DNA of 64,000 nucleotides from Odobenus rosmarus divergens (lineage: Eukaryota > Chordata > Mammalia > Carnivora > Odobenidae). The notes under the pieces were generated by a model. That model was not told the origin of the DNA, searched no databases, and saw nothing but the letters and a program-made list of their open reading frames with translations. The stretch is from the NCBI RefSeq assembly GCF_000321225.1, contig NW_004450276.1:4265467-4329466 (forward strand), read 5' to 3'. The translations under genes were made by a program, and so were the position numbers. Shown piece after piece: positions 1 to 13,959 of the stretch. The number at the start of each line of letters is the position of its first letter. The stretch's first letter is position 1.

Positions 1-285
1 TACCTTATAATTACGGTATCATTAACTGTAGTCACCATGCTTTAGATTAGATCCCCAGAAGGTATTTGTCTTATAACTGGCAATTTGTACTCTTTAGCCA
101 ACATCTTCTCTTTTCCCCCTTTCCACAGCCGCTGGTACCACCATTCTACTCTGTTTTTCTATGAGTTCAGCTTTTTTAGATTCCACATGTAAGTGAGAAC
201 ATACAGTATCTGTCTTTCCCTGTCTGATTTATTTCATTTAGCATAACGTCCTCAAGGCCCATCCATGCTGTCTCTGTTCTTGATG
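1..285 (-). mobile_element. Old L1 (L1M-type) 3' region, antisense
   Basis: The + strand reads like the reverse complement of an L1M 3' UTR: blocks matching TAGATCCCCAGAA, TTATAACTGG, CCATTCTACTCTG, TTTTTAGATTCCACATGTAAG and TTTCATTTAGCATAA, in the usual order. It begins before the window and fades near 285, about 20 bp before the PLXDC2 exon. Divergence is moderate, so this is an old copy. Confidence 0.75.
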
Positions 286-306
286 TGCATTATTCTTTTA
301 TTATAG

Positions 307-2593
<2,287 letters not shown>

Positions 2594-2660
2594 CATACAC
2601 ACACACACACACACTCACACACACACACACACACTCACACACACACATACACGTACACAC
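2594..2660 (+). repeat. Compound (CA)n microsatellite
   Basis: Runs of CA interrupted by two CTCA units and a CATACACG segment. The interruptions suggest an older, partly stabilised tract. Confidence 0.95.
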
Positions 2661-2927
2661 AGATACCCCTAGGTACATGCTTCCATTTACAACAACAGAA
2701 TTGATAATATTTCTTAGTTTCTTTTATTTTTTTCCTGGAAAACTTTGCCATTTAGAGTCCTTCACTTAAGTATGTTTTATATCTTGGAACTTATACATTT
2801 AGTTAATAGAATATTTTTTATAAACTTTCTACAAACATTCTTGCTTTGTTCAGTGTGACTGTTAAATATTACTCTGAGATTTCCAAATTGTAAAGAGTGA
2901 TTCATGTTTTAAAATTGCCTCAGTTGG

Positions 2928-3140
2928 ACAAACCATGAGAGACTATGGACTCTGAGAAACAAACTGAGGGTTCTAGAGCGGAGGGGGGTGGGGGGAGGGG
3001 TCAGCCTGGTGATGGGTATTAAGGAGGGCACGTACTGCATGGAGCACTGGGTGTTATATGCAAACAATGAATCATGGGACACTACATCAAAAACTAATGA
3101 TGTAATGTATGCTGATTAACATAACATAATAATAACAAAA
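2928..3140 (+). mobile_element. 5'-truncated carnivore L1 3' end with perfect target duplication
   Basis: The body reads as the sense 3' end of a carnivore L1: ACTATGGACTCTGAGAAACA, then GAGGGTTCTAGAG, a G-rich run, GGGTATTAAGGAGGGCACGT, a GGAGCACTGGGTGTTATATG block and an ACATAATAATAAC tail. A 17-bp sequence beginning AAAATTGCCTCAG is present on both sides (2911-2927 and 3141-3157) without mismatch. The left junction is GTTTT/AAAATTG, matching the L1 endonuclease preference on the opposite strand. Confidence 0.93.
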
Positions 3141-3794
3141 AAAATTGCCTCAGTTGGCCTCCCCACCTTTCCAGTCTTGCCTGATTCTCTTTTCCCCATT
3201 TCTATTATGCCTTTCTGGGAGCAGAATCAGGTTGATGACAGAATTCTAACGTATTATGACCAGGGGGTGCACTAGGGTCCATAAACACCCTCCTGCCTAC
3301 CCGCACACAACACACACACAACCCAGGCACCACACTGCTGCTACTTTCCCCCATGATGTTACTGAGAGGCTTTAGCACAAGGGAAAATGACAAATGGGAA
3401 ATGTCACATCCACTTTATTAATTAGGTTTGTTGATGTCATAAGCATCATAATCTTTGGTGCAAAGCTCTCTGGTAATTTAGCTGGAAACAGGACTTAAAT
3501 TTAAGCTCTAAGGGAAGAGGGGAGTTTCTCAAATCTTATCACCCAATGATATAATTTCCATGACCAAGGACATACATTCTGTGAACAAATTAGACAAAAA
3601 AGAGAAAAGAAATATGTATCTAAGGGCAGACCCAAGGGCATTTGGCTAATCCAGCCCTGGATAAGCAGGAGGTAAATGAGAAAGCTGGCAAAGATTGTGT
3701 ACCCTGAGGATGCAGCTTCCCTCCCCCTTCCAGGCTGCTTCAGAATGGCTCAGAGGAAGATAAAGGAGTGTCTGACTTGGAAGCATGATTTTTT

Positions 3795-4029
3795 TTTTTA
3801 AAGATTTATTTATTTATTTTTAGAGAGAATGCTCATGAGAGAGTATGCCCATGCGTGCACTCAAGTTAGGAGAGGGGCAGAGGGAGAAGGAGAGAGAGAG
3901 AGACATCCCCCTCCCCCCGCCCCCAGCACACAACCAGGTCACAGGGTTCTATCCCGGGGCTCCAAGGTAGTGACCTGAACCAAAATCAAGAGTCTGCTGC
4001 TTATCCAACTGAGCCACCCAGGCACCCCC
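3795..4029 (-). mobile_element. CAN SINE (tRNA-derived), antisense
   Basis: Poly-T and (TTTA)n tail at the left, a GAGAGA-rich body, and a tRNA-derived head complement CAACTGAGCCACCCAGGCAC at the right end. Target duplication AGCATGATTTTTT at 3782-3794 and 4030-4042. The body (CATAATCAAGAGT type) is an older subfamily. Confidence 0.95.
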
Positions 4030-4655
4030 AGCATGATTTTTTAAATAAATATTTTCCCCTCCACCCCATTATTTATAAATGTCTAAACAGCATTTTGGAG
4101 TCTTAGATTAATATTCTCATAAGAGGAAGGGAGTGGAATTGAAGTAAGAGCTTTCCCTTTTCTCCTTTCCACAATATTTTATAATTTCAGGGCAGAGGAA
4201 AACTTAGAAATCATTTGCTTCAAATGCTTCATAAGCTGAAACACATTGATTTCTTTTTCCTTTTAGAATGTAAATCATACTCATTAGTATGTATATTACA
4301 TATGTGTGCTATAATTTGATTATAATCTCCCCATTGTCCTTTTTGGTTTGAATCACATTTCTTAAATCATTATTGCAAAAAAAAACCAGATGTTAAAACC
4401 TAGTTTTAACTCTGACAGATTAAAGGAGGAAGCATGTTTTCGTAGACAAAGGATAGTGAAAATTTGTCTAAGTCCCTACCATATGAGCCAGACGCTTTAT
4501 ATTCAAATACTAGTACTTATTTGGGTTTTTTGGCCTTTATTCAAAGTCACACAGTTGCCAGACTGCAGATCTAGAAGTTTCTGACTAGGAACCCATCCGA
4601 CCTGTTTCTTTTCCTCTGTGTGGACCTTCGAATTCCACACTTTCGATATTTTCTT

Positions 4656-4858
4656 TTATTTTTAAAGATTTTATTTATTTATTTGAGAGAGAGAGAAAGA
4701 ATGAGCAGAGGTGGAAGGGTAGAGGGGGAGAGAGAGAGAGAAAGAAGCAGACTCCCCGCTGAGCAGGGAACCCAACATGGGACTCGATCCCAGGACCCTG
4801 GGATCATGACCTGAGTCGAAGGCAGACGCTTAACCCACTGAGCCACCCAGGCGCTCCA
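4656..4858 (-). mobile_element. CAN SINE, antisense
   Basis: AAAGATTTTATTTATTTATT tail, GAGCAGGGAACCCAACATGG body and ACTGAGCCACCCAGGCGCTC head complement. Imperfect flanking duplication (TTTCGATATTTTCTT at left, TTTTGGTATTTTCTT at right). Confidence 0.94.
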
Positions 4859-5674
4859 TGCTTTTGGTATTTTCTTCTGTATATCTATATCCATATTATT
4901 TACTTTGTTGCTGGGCATGAAGTTTGATTCTGCAGCCAGACAAATTAGAATTATTTTTCTTTCTGAAACCACAGCTTATGAAATTCTGATTCACAACTTC
5001 TAGAGAAGTACCACTGTCCTGGTGGAAGGAATCCAGGATCACGGAGGTCATGAAACCTTGGCTCCAAAACTCATTTTCTTGGTTTCTGGCTTCTCTGTAC
5101 CTCAGTTTTATAACTTGGAAGAAAGGGGGGGAAATGCCTGCCTTGACTACCTTCTAGTGCTATTTTAAGAATAAAAATGAAATGGATAAGAAAGGATACT
5201 GAAAATATTAAATAAAAATGTGATTGTAAGGCAGTGAGATTTGAGAACCCTCATTCTTGATAATAAAAAATAACCTCCAAATAAGTTAATTCCCAAGTGC
5301 TCTCCAAGAGCCTCCAATAGATAGATTTGCATCTATGTATTTATATTGTATCTCCACTATTACTATTATTTTTTTTTGGCCAAGAAAACACCAGTGTGCT
5401 CCTGGCCAAACATAAACACACTCTTAGCTTAAAAAAAATTTACCTTTCCATCTGTTGGTAGAAAGATTGATTCTTTATATAAGAAACCCAAGCAAAATGA
5501 AATGAAATTCTGCTATCTCTGTCATAATTCAGGTAAGGTTTTTTATGGAACTTGATGTCATTTTTTGATTGTCATTTTTTTTTATTTTGAAAATTCGACT
5601 GTTCTCAGTGGAGGTCCTCATGCTATATGAATATATAGTCTGTATGAATATATAGTCATTAAAAAAATTAAGTT

Positions 5675-5868
5675 GGGACATTTGGGTGGCTCAGTCAGGT
5701 AAGTGTCTGACTTTTCATTTCGGCTCAGGACATGATCTCAGGATCCTGAGATTGAGTCCCGTGTTGGGCTCCATGCTCAGTGGGGAGTCTGCTTGAGATT
5801 TGCTCTCTCCCTCTCCCTCTGCCCCACCCTGCCTCTCTCTCTCTCAAATAAATAAATAAATCTTTTTT
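5675..5868 (+). mobile_element. CAN SINE, sense
   Basis: Head TTGGGTGGCTCAGTCAGGTA, then a CAGGATCCTGAGATTGAG core, CT-rich stretch and (AAAT)n tail. Target duplication AAAAATTAAGTT at 5663-5674 and 5869-5880. Body of the older GAGATTGAG type. Confidence 0.95.
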
Positions 5869-5880
5869 AAAAATTAAGTT

Positions 5881-7553
5881 TTCTCTTTTCTTTTTTTGGT
5901 CCAAGAAGGTAACATCATTTCAACTAGCATTTTCATGGGTTTTTCATTTGCATAATGTTGATGTTGGTGGGCTAAATTTGGATGTCTGTGGTGACTTGAT
6001 CAGTTGTGTTCTCATACTGCACAATTTCCTTTTCCCCTGTGCATCACAAAATCTGTTGAGAAGCGCTTATTTTTCTAAATGATTAACTCAGAAGTCAATG
6101 TAATTTGCTGTCTCGATTAGGCTGCTATCTAGACCACACATTTTTGCCTGAGTTCTGTTCACACTAACAGTAAGTGGCTTTTATTTATTTTTACTTTGGC
6201 TGGTTGGATAACTTGCTGCTTTCTGTCATTTGAGTTGTTCCATTTCAGACAAGACACTCACAGTTTATCAACCTGGCCTTATTTGCCTTTATCCTTAGGA
6301 TTTTCCTCTAGTTTAATAACAGATTGGCATGAGTTGTGTCTCCATGAGATTCTCTACCTAAATTTTTGTTTAATTAGTTCATTTTACTATTATTATTATA
6401 CTTAAGTCACTTACCAACTTTGAGAATAATTCTCTCTAACCTCAAGAAAGTATTAATTGATGGACTTTTATGGAAAACAAAGGCATGTCTTTGTTCCATT
6501 CCACAAAACTAACATGAATTAGAGTAGCTGAGTCCTGTTGCCCTGCATCCCAGGGAAATGAGTTGGTTCACCCGCCGTAAAGCCGGTAAATAAATACGCA
6601 GAAAGATCTATTCCTTCTCCAGCTGATGGCTTTAATAACACAGATTAAGCATTCCTTAGGCTCACCTAATGTGCTGAGTTTAGTAAACATGTTTTACTGA
6701 TACAATTACCTAAATAGATGTATATTAGTAATTATTTAAGCCAACCTTGAGACCCTTCCTGTGAATCTAGGAACCATTTCAGACATAGAAAGGACTTTGG
6801 AGAGTCTTAAAGTTAGCTTTATGAAACCCACAGTGATCAGTTTTTATGCATGTAACAGGCCTTAGTTTTCCAAACCAAAAACATACTTTTTTAAAAATAT
6901 TTCTCCATATTGTGTCTTTAGTGAATGGCTACCATTATTTGTATAAAATTAGAGTCATAGGAGGTAATCTTATTCATCCTCTGTGACCAGTGACGGCTGT
7001 AAAATAATTCTAGATAGATAAATCTCTGCCCAGCTTTCAAAGTCACAAGTGAGGCAAATACTTGGGGTTTCTGTGAAACCTTCTTGGAAGATTTCATTTG
7101 CATTAAACTTTCATAATCATAAAGCTACTAACATGGGACTCCACAGTCATGTCTCAGGTAGAATAAATAAGTTCATTTACTCTTGTCTTTCCTTCTAGAT
7201 TGTCTTCTCCACACTATTTTTGATCATCTTTTCTGAGATCTCTCCATGAGGCCATGAAGACTTAATAACAGTTAATTTTAGAAAACATGACTGCAAAACA
7301 TATTGTCATCCTAAAGGTGTAAAATTATAAAGCTTTCACATGACTCTTTTGCAGGGGAATGTTTTATAACACAGAAAAGTTAGCAAAACATGGAATATAG
7401 TATTCTTAAGGGGGAATACTACTAAAAGAAAATAGACTTAATTCTTAGGAAAAATCTGAAATTATAGAAGATAAAAGATTTAAGACACTTTGGGACTGAG
7501 ATTTCTTGGGCAAGCTAGTATTTTAGAATCTTCTAAAAATATTGGTTACACCA
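5881..7553. other. Unique intron sequence, nothing recognised
   Basis: AT-rich, with no repeat family I can name and no exon-like segment. A short ATT run lies near 6388. Confidence 0.45.
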
Positions 7554-7762
7554 GGGCGCCTGGGTGGCACATTGGGTAAGCGTCCAACTCTTGGTTTCAA
7601 CTGAGGTCATGATCTCAGGGTCATTGAGATTGAGCCCTGCATTGGGCTCTGTGCTCAGCACGGAGTCTACTTGAGATTTTCTCTCCCTCTCCCTCTGCCC
7701 CTGCTGCTCATGCTCTTTCTCTCTCTCTCTCACTAAAATAAATAAGTAAATCTTAAAAATAT
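7554..7762 (+). mobile_element. CAN SINE, sense
   Basis: Starts GGGCGCCTGGGTGGCACATT and contains GATCTCAGGGTCATTGAG, a CTCCCTCTGCCCCTGCTGCT stretch, (CT)n and an AATAAATAAGTAAATC tail that grades into (TA)n. Confidence 0.93.
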
Positions 7763-8520
7763 ATATATATATTATACTAATTTTCATTATCTTTACTTTT
7801 GTCTATTTCTTTTTACCAAATTACAGCCGATTGCTTACCCTAGGGAAAATAGTCAAAATCTCACATTGTTTGTTTATAAATTGGCTTCCCATTAGAATTT
7901 CTGCTGTGCCTCGGTTTCCAGCCCCAGAAAGTGGGTGTCTCTTTCTTTCTTTACTGGAGTTGCCCTGTTAAAATGCCAGTGGGACTAGAAGTGAACCACC
8001 TGAAGCCACTCTCAATTGGTGATGAATTGCCAGGAATTTCTTATCATGCAGCAGCTCCTACCTGAGAAGAAATGCCAAGTAAGGTTCATTGCTGATAAAT
8101 GGGTCAAGGGTTAGGCACCCAAGCCCTAATCCCCTGCAAGGTAGACTGTAGAGATGGGGAGGTTTTCCTAAGGAAGCGGCTCCCAGAAGCTGTGTTGAGA
8201 GGCATCATTTTTCACAGCTTTTGAAAAATCCAGAAGTGGCCAACTGTGGTAAATGTTAAAAAATTGGTGAATCTGTATAAACGATATAGAGGGTTCTTTG
8301 TATTATTTTTGTAACTTAAATTTGAAATGATTTCCAAATAAAAATTTAAAAAAGAGACGTTAACAGAGGAGGATGAAGAGGTATAACTGAACTTGACCTA
8401 AATTTCAATTTCAGTCTGTAATTGTTTTTGAATTATTTAGTTACTCTTCTGATGAACTTGGCCTTCATTGAATGCCAAATCTTAACACCTCAGTCAAAAG
8501 GCAGCTTGATATCATGTTTA
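7763..8520. other. Unique intron sequence, nothing recognised
   Basis: No named repeat seen. Confidence 0.4.
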
Positions 8521-8524
8521 AATA

Positions 8525-8740
8525 TACAGACTTAGAAACAGGCTGCCTGGATTTGAGTCCCCACTTTGCCAACTACTACTGGGTGACTTTGAGTGTGTTA
8601 TTTACTCTCTGTTCATCAGTTTTCTCATCTGTAAAATGGGAACGATAATAGTACCTACTTCTAAGCTTGTCATTAGTATTAAATGATTTAACATATGTGC
8701 AGTGCTTAACTCAGTGGCTGACGTGGTGCTAGAGATATCC
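8525..8740 (+). mobile_element. MIR SINE, sense
   Basis: Core order of MIR is clear: CTGGATTTGAGTCCCCACTT, TGGGTGACTTTGAG, TCAGTTTTCTCATCTGTAAA, TGGGAACGATAATAGTACCT, then TTAAATGATTTAACATATGT. Ancient, as divergence shows. Confidence 0.88.
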
Positions 8741-9161
8741 GTCGCATTAATGCTAACAATCATCATGCAAACATTTAACTTTTTTAGCACAGTTATTTTC
8801 CACTGACAAGAAAGAAGGGAAGACAGATTGTAATCAACTGAGGCAAGGGAGGACCTTTGCAAACTTCAAAGGCTACATCCATAGGAGTATTTTTCCTGCC
8901 CTGCCCTGTTTGAGGATCACTGGTCAAGGACATAACAAGAGTGTCATTGCCCTCGGTGTACTGTGACCACGAATCACTGCTTAGGCGCGTGGCTAGCAGA
9001 TACCTCCATGCTTCAATTCCTGAAATGGAAAATTTCAGGCCATGTAAGTGTTACCAGGCGAAGTGAGACGATATTATCCAGAATACAGTCTATTTACCCT
9101 TTTAACACATTTCACGCTTGCTAAAGTTTCCTTACAACACTGTTTTTAGTGTTTCAAAGAC

Positions 9162-9188
9162 CACCGACTGAGCCACCCAGGCGTCCCC
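9162..9188 (-). mobile_element. Isolated CAN SINE head fragment (27 bp)
   Basis: ACCGACTGAGCCACCCAGGC followed by GTCCCCA is the complement of a CAN SINE 5' head. The body and A-rich tail are absent; unrelated sequence lies on the left. Retroposition usually truncates 5' ends, so loss of the 3' part implies a later deletion or recombination. Confidence 0.8.
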
Positions 9189-9270
9189 AGAATCTGTATT
9201 TTAACAAGCACCCCAGGTGATTCTCGTGTACACTTGAGCTTCAGACGCCTGGTGGAATCCACTGCCTTGC
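9189..9270 (+). mobile_element. MER5-like (hAT-Charlie) DNA transposon fragment
   Basis: AGAATCTGTATTTTAACAAG, then CACCCCAGGTGATTCTCGTG, matches the right half of MER5A-type elements as I remember them. The left half is missing. Confidence 0.65.
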
Positions 9271-9484
9271 TTCTAGAACAGTGCGGAAAATCCAGAAGTG
9301 GCTTCTGGGTCTCACCCTCCCCCCGCCCACTCCCCAGGGGGCTTCTTTATAAAAACCTCTTACTCTTTCTCTGTTCTCCTGAACAGTGTTGCTCTGCACC
9401 CTGCCTGAATGGTAAATATCCACACAAACTACTTTGAATAATTCTCAAAATGTGCAAATACAGGCAAGCTACGGCAAGCCAAGT

Positions 9485-9536
9485 GCTTGCTGGGAACCAT
9501 GCAATGAGAGGCTTGCTGGGAACCATGCAATGAGAG
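9485..9536 (+). repeat. 26-bp perfect tandem duplication
   Basis: A unit starting GCTTGCTGGGAACCATGC and ending AATGAGAG occurs at 9485-9510 and again at 9511-9536 with no mismatch, so it is recent. Confidence 0.97.
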
Positions 9537-9563
9537 AGGTCAAAAGACACAGTGACAGTTCAC

Positions 9564-9598
9564 TTCTCTAGTTCTCTAGTTCTCTAGTTCTCCTCTAG
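9564..9598 (+). repeat. Short 8-bp tandem array (TTCTCTAG)n
   Basis: Three exact TTCTCTAG units and a fourth with a 3-base insertion. Confidence 0.95.
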
Positions 9599-10784
9599 TT
9601 CCTTTGAAGGAGCATCAGGTAAGTGCACAATGTTTCCATTTTGTTTGCTAATATAGGAATAGTCCCATGCAGAGTGTCATTCAATATGCAGAGTTAATTA
9701 AGTTCTTAGTTCTGTGAAGAAAGAAGTGCTGAGGCAGTTAGAATTTCTAACTCAGAAAATCAATTCAATTGATGGGCTTTATTTCTGAAAGGAATAACCA
9801 GTCCCTTGTCCATATATTTACATATTGATTAGCCCCTTTCCATGAACATGTTGATCTTTTAATTGGGTTTCCCAGTGTTTTTAGTTACTGGATTAACGAC
9901 CATGTCCTGTCTGCTCCTTCTGGGCTGTAAGAGGTGGTTAACATTGCATTTTTACAAAAAAAAAAAAAAAAAAAAAAGTACATGGTAAAAACATTCTGAG
10001 TTATACTGCCCACTGCACCTATTTTATTTCTGGAATACACTCAGCTCATTTATGGCTGAGAAGCAGGATTTTACTTTAGGGACTATCAAAAGAAGTTGGT
10101 ATTGCTGCGGTCTACATGTATATGCCTCTCCCTCACCCATTTTCTCTCTCTAAGAGTTGCTTATTGGGGAAACCTGTCCTTTTAAATTTTTCTATTTCTA
10201 CATCTACGTACAAACGTGTATGTACTCATATTTGTATCACTCTACTGTCTCAGTTTATGTAACTTTTGGGAAGGGACCGATTTTAGTGAACTAGGTGAAT
10301 AAACCAGTGACAGGCAATTACCACTGAGAACTGTAAAAAAGAAAACAAATGTTCTCTAAGTTTAGAAAATAGGAACCCTGGATCTACCCTTGGAGCGTAA
10401 GAAATGGAAGCATCCATAACAAATGTGCAAAAGGAAAAAAAAAAGTTCAGGCTGTGTGTATGTCTGTTGAGAAGGGACCTGTGGGTGGCCATGAGGCCTC
10501 AAGGGCACGTGGCTCAGTCCGTCCAGGTCCTGCGATACTGAGTTTCATCTAAGAACACTTCCTTTTTCAGATTTTCTTTTTTTATGGCTTTGGCCTCATG
10601 CATCTAGGAGCCTTCTGACTATGACTTATCACTACATTTTAAAGGAAATTGTTATGTCTACCAAGAACAAAACCATGAATGACTGACAGTATTAAGAGTC
10701 CCAGGGAGAAAACACAGTTATGGAAGGTCTGATGAGAGGTAGGAAAAGAAGCACCTGGTATAAAAGAAGGGGGATAGAATAATA
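9599..10784. other. Unique intron sequence with a poly-A run
   Basis: An A-run of about 21 bases lies at 9956-9976 with no recognised retroelement in front of it. Nothing else named. Confidence 0.45.
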
Positions 10785-10875
10785 TAGGGGTCAAAACTCA
10801 AGAGTTTTGGAGTCAAATGTATGTGGATTAAAATTCTAGCTTTAGTACTTCTAGGGGTTAGAAATCATTACTTGG
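10785..10875 (+). mobile_element. MIR 5' portion, sense
   Basis: GAGTTTTGGAGTCAAATGTA, then GGATTAAAATTCTAGC, resembles the MIR segment ending in ...TTCGAATCCTGGCTCTG. Truncated after about 90 bp. Confidence 0.5.
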
Positions 10876-10879
10876 GTTT

Positions 10880-11640
10880 GTGTGTGTGTGTGAAGTATTT
10901 TTTAATAATTTCAGGCTTACTAAAAAACTTTTAAGAAATACTGAAAGAGTTCCTGTATAGCTTTCAGCTAGCTTCCCCAAATGTTAACAAGACCTTATAT
11001 ACTCATGGTATAATTTTTGATACTAAAACATCAACACTGGTCCTATACTCTTAACTAATCTGTAGGTCTTGTTCATATTTGTTAATTGTCCCCAAACCAT
11101 CTGTTTTTCTTATTTAGAATCCAATCTAGGACCTATATTGCATGTATTTGTCCAATCTCCTAGCCTCCTTTAATCTATGACAGTTCCTCAGTCTTTCTTT
11201 GTCTTTCCTGAACTTGACACTTTTGAAGAGTATTGGCCAGTTACTTCATATAATGTCTCTGATTTGGGGTCTGTCTACTGTTCCTTCATGTTTTAGCACA
11301 GGTCTCTGTTTTTGGCAAAAATTACTTTTTGTGGTGTTACAGAAATGGTATTTTGTCCTTCACTCTGCATCATATCAGGAGGTACATGAATGGTGATGTT
11401 AACTTTGGTCACCTGCTTTGGGTGGTATCTTCCAGATTTTGTTCCTTCACTGTGAAGTTACTGTGTTTCCTTTTGTGATGATCAAGTATCTTTTGCAAGA
11501 CACTTGGTGACTATGCAAATATCCTGTTTCTTATCTTACTCCGTCTTCTAATTTTAGCATTCCTACTTGCTAAGTACAGGCAAAATACTTAGCATAATGG
11601 CTGATATATTATATGCTAATTCCATTTTCCCAACCCCAGT
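10880..11640 (-). mobile_element. Old L1M-type 3' UTR, antisense
   Basis: Reads as the reverse complement of an L1M (MC/MD-like) 3' UTR, with blocks such as TTAATTGTCCCCAAACCATC, CCAATCTAGGACC, AATGTCTCTGATTTGGGGTC, TTCCTTCATG, GTGATGTTAACTTTGGTCAC and GTGAAGTTACTGTG in the order I expect. A (GT)n run lies at its left edge. Exact subfamily not assigned. Confidence 0.72.
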
Positions 11641-11859
11641 AAATACAGTCGTTAGGATTATTTCAATATAACAAACATGAGGGCATCATAACATTGCTCA
11701 GAAACATAGTATCTAATTGTGATATTCTATTGGTAGAGCAGTTTGCCTGCATTGATATTAGAGACAACAGATATCACATCACTTCCAGCTATTTGTTAGG
11801 AATCAAATAGGGAGCTATTTTTATTTAGGAAACTAGTTTCAAGGAACTTCACTGTCATT

Positions 11860-12060
11860 GACTCAGTGCTTATGAAGGTCCACCTGTTATTTGGTCATTT
11901 GATCCTTATAATAATCCTCTGAAGAAATGTTTTGACTATAGATGAGCGAACTGTGGCTTAAGTAGGTTAAATAATTTATGAAATCACACAGCTACCAAGC
12001 ACCAAAGCTGGGACATAATTTCAAGTCTCTCTGACTCCAAAACCTTGCTAGATCATTAGA
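11860..12060 (-). mobile_element. MIR SINE, antisense
   Basis: Complement order: ATCCTTATAATAATCCTCTG, GATGAGCGAACTGTGG, AAATCACACAGCTACCAAGC, AAAGCTGGGACATAATTTCA, TCTCTGACTCCAAA. Confidence 0.85.
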
Positions 12061-12592
12061 AATGAGGAAAGAACCATTGCAAATTGAAAAATAAAGCTTC
12101 ATCTAGCTCCAGTAAAAGATTATAAAATGTGTATTTTGTGATTGGTAAAGGAGTAAGGCTCTGGTAATCGATCCTAAGCATTTATAGGTGAATGAGTTTT
12201 ATGTGGACTTTATCCAGGTTCAAGAGAATTAATTGTTTTGTGCATTCTGGAAGAATATATCACGTCGCAATTAAGAAATTAGGTTTATTCATAGTTATCT
12301 ACAAAAAAGTTATCCTAATAAGAATGATTATTCAATAATTTTTATTTACTAGAGATATAGATCTTATTGGAAATGAGATCATTTATTCAGGTGTTCTAGA
12401 CAAAAGCCAGTGTCAGTAGAAATAACCATGTAAATAAAACTAAATAAAGCTAAGTGTATGTTTTTTCTTAAATTTTACAGTTCCTCTCAATGCCAAGGCT
12501 TGCCATAAATAAACTGAAAATTATATGTCTCAAGATTTATTTGATTTACTTTTTGAAATGTTTTTAGGAAAAATAATACAGATCTCATTTTG

Positions 12593-12617
12593 CCAATAAT
12601 AATAATAATAATAATAT
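12593..12617 (+). repeat. (AAT)n microsatellite
   Basis: About eight AAT units in an AT-rich stretch with no recognised element beside it. Confidence 0.9.
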
Positions 12618-13955
12618 CCCACCTATTTGACAGCCTCAAGATACATCAAACATCAAATTATTTGAATGATTAAAAATAGAATGTTAAAATATATGGATAG
12701 AAATTAATGATTGATTCATGAATTCATTCTCGAATAAATGAATACTCCCTAAATTCTTTGGACCCTTTGCTATCATGCACCCATAAAATCAGCAATTACT
12801 TAAAGTTTAGTTACTACTAATTTTCTTGCCACAAGCTTTTCACCAGGATTATGTCTTATACAAATGAAATAAAGACTTGGGGGAACCAGGAAAGTGTAGC
12901 TTTATTATTGTACATAAGAAGATGTCTTTAAAAAAAAAAAAACAAGTTATCTTAAAATTAAAAAGCAGTTTTTATTAATGACATTTTGAAAAATGGCTTT
13001 TAGGATGATAAATGTGCCCACTCCACATACTTAACTCATATTAGGAGGTTTCTGTCTTCAAGGTGTTACAGGCATTGGCAAATTAATTTATCGTTGTAAT
13101 ACCATGGAGAAATAGGTAAACAAGTTAAACTGGAATAGTGTTTACTTAGGATTACAATTCCTGTGTTATTAAAAAAGAATTAGCAGAGATCATAATCATT
13201 AGTCTGAAACAGATAGCAATTGGCATAAGAAAAATATGTAGAAGAGGCAATAAGAGGTGCAGACACACTTAGAAATCTGGGAGGATGGCCCTGATTGAGT
13301 CTGATAGTCTGTTCCCAACAGTAATTTCATGGGGTACATTGTGGGAGAGCATGATGTGGTTTTAAAGGTCGCAGTTGTACATGGCTGTACCTGCCATAAA
13401 TCTGCACCAGACCACCTGGGTATCTATTTATATACTTCTACAAACTCTTCAAAGAATGTTTTATAAGTTTATCCTCCCCCATATGAAGAAGTCATATGTG
13501 CTTGTTGTCTCAAAATTACCATTTCTCCTTTCAAATAATTCACTGCTTTCTACAGAGTGTAAGGAAGTAGCAAATTCAGTTGATTTTATTTATGTCAAAT
13601 ATGCTCTTGAAAATTTCACTTCTGAGCTTTTATATTTTTTCCCAGACTGTTAATTAATAATCACATGACAGGTTTGCTGAACCCTTCCTCCCTTTGCATG
13701 ATATATTGCTTAAGGGATGAGATCCAAGACAGGATAATGTGCAAAGTATGGTAATTACACTGTAGTTTCAGTATTATGTTGGCTTTTGTTTATTGTGGCT
13801 TTTTGTGACAAATTCCAGGGTTCTGTTAGCCTTTCTGGTTGCAGGAGAGTTCCTTGTTGCATATACAACTTGGGTTCGTTCTTATTTATTTTTATTATGT
13901 GGCTGAAGGATGCTTAAGTAATGAGTCTTCTCACACCTAACCAAAATAATTCTTT
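12618..13955. other. Unique intron sequence, nothing recognised
   Basis: AT-rich; no repeat family or coding signature that I can support. Confidence 0.4.
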
Positions 13956-13959
13956 GGCT

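Noticed and set aside
2594..2660. Regularly spaced repeats as a possible CRISPR-like array
   Set aside because: It is a plain (CA)n microsatellite, and the host is a mammal.
4679..4972. Minus-strand open frame containing WVAQWVKRLPS
   Set aside because: This is the translated CAN SINE head; the same peptide recurs in other SINE copies (18947, 39819, 46711).
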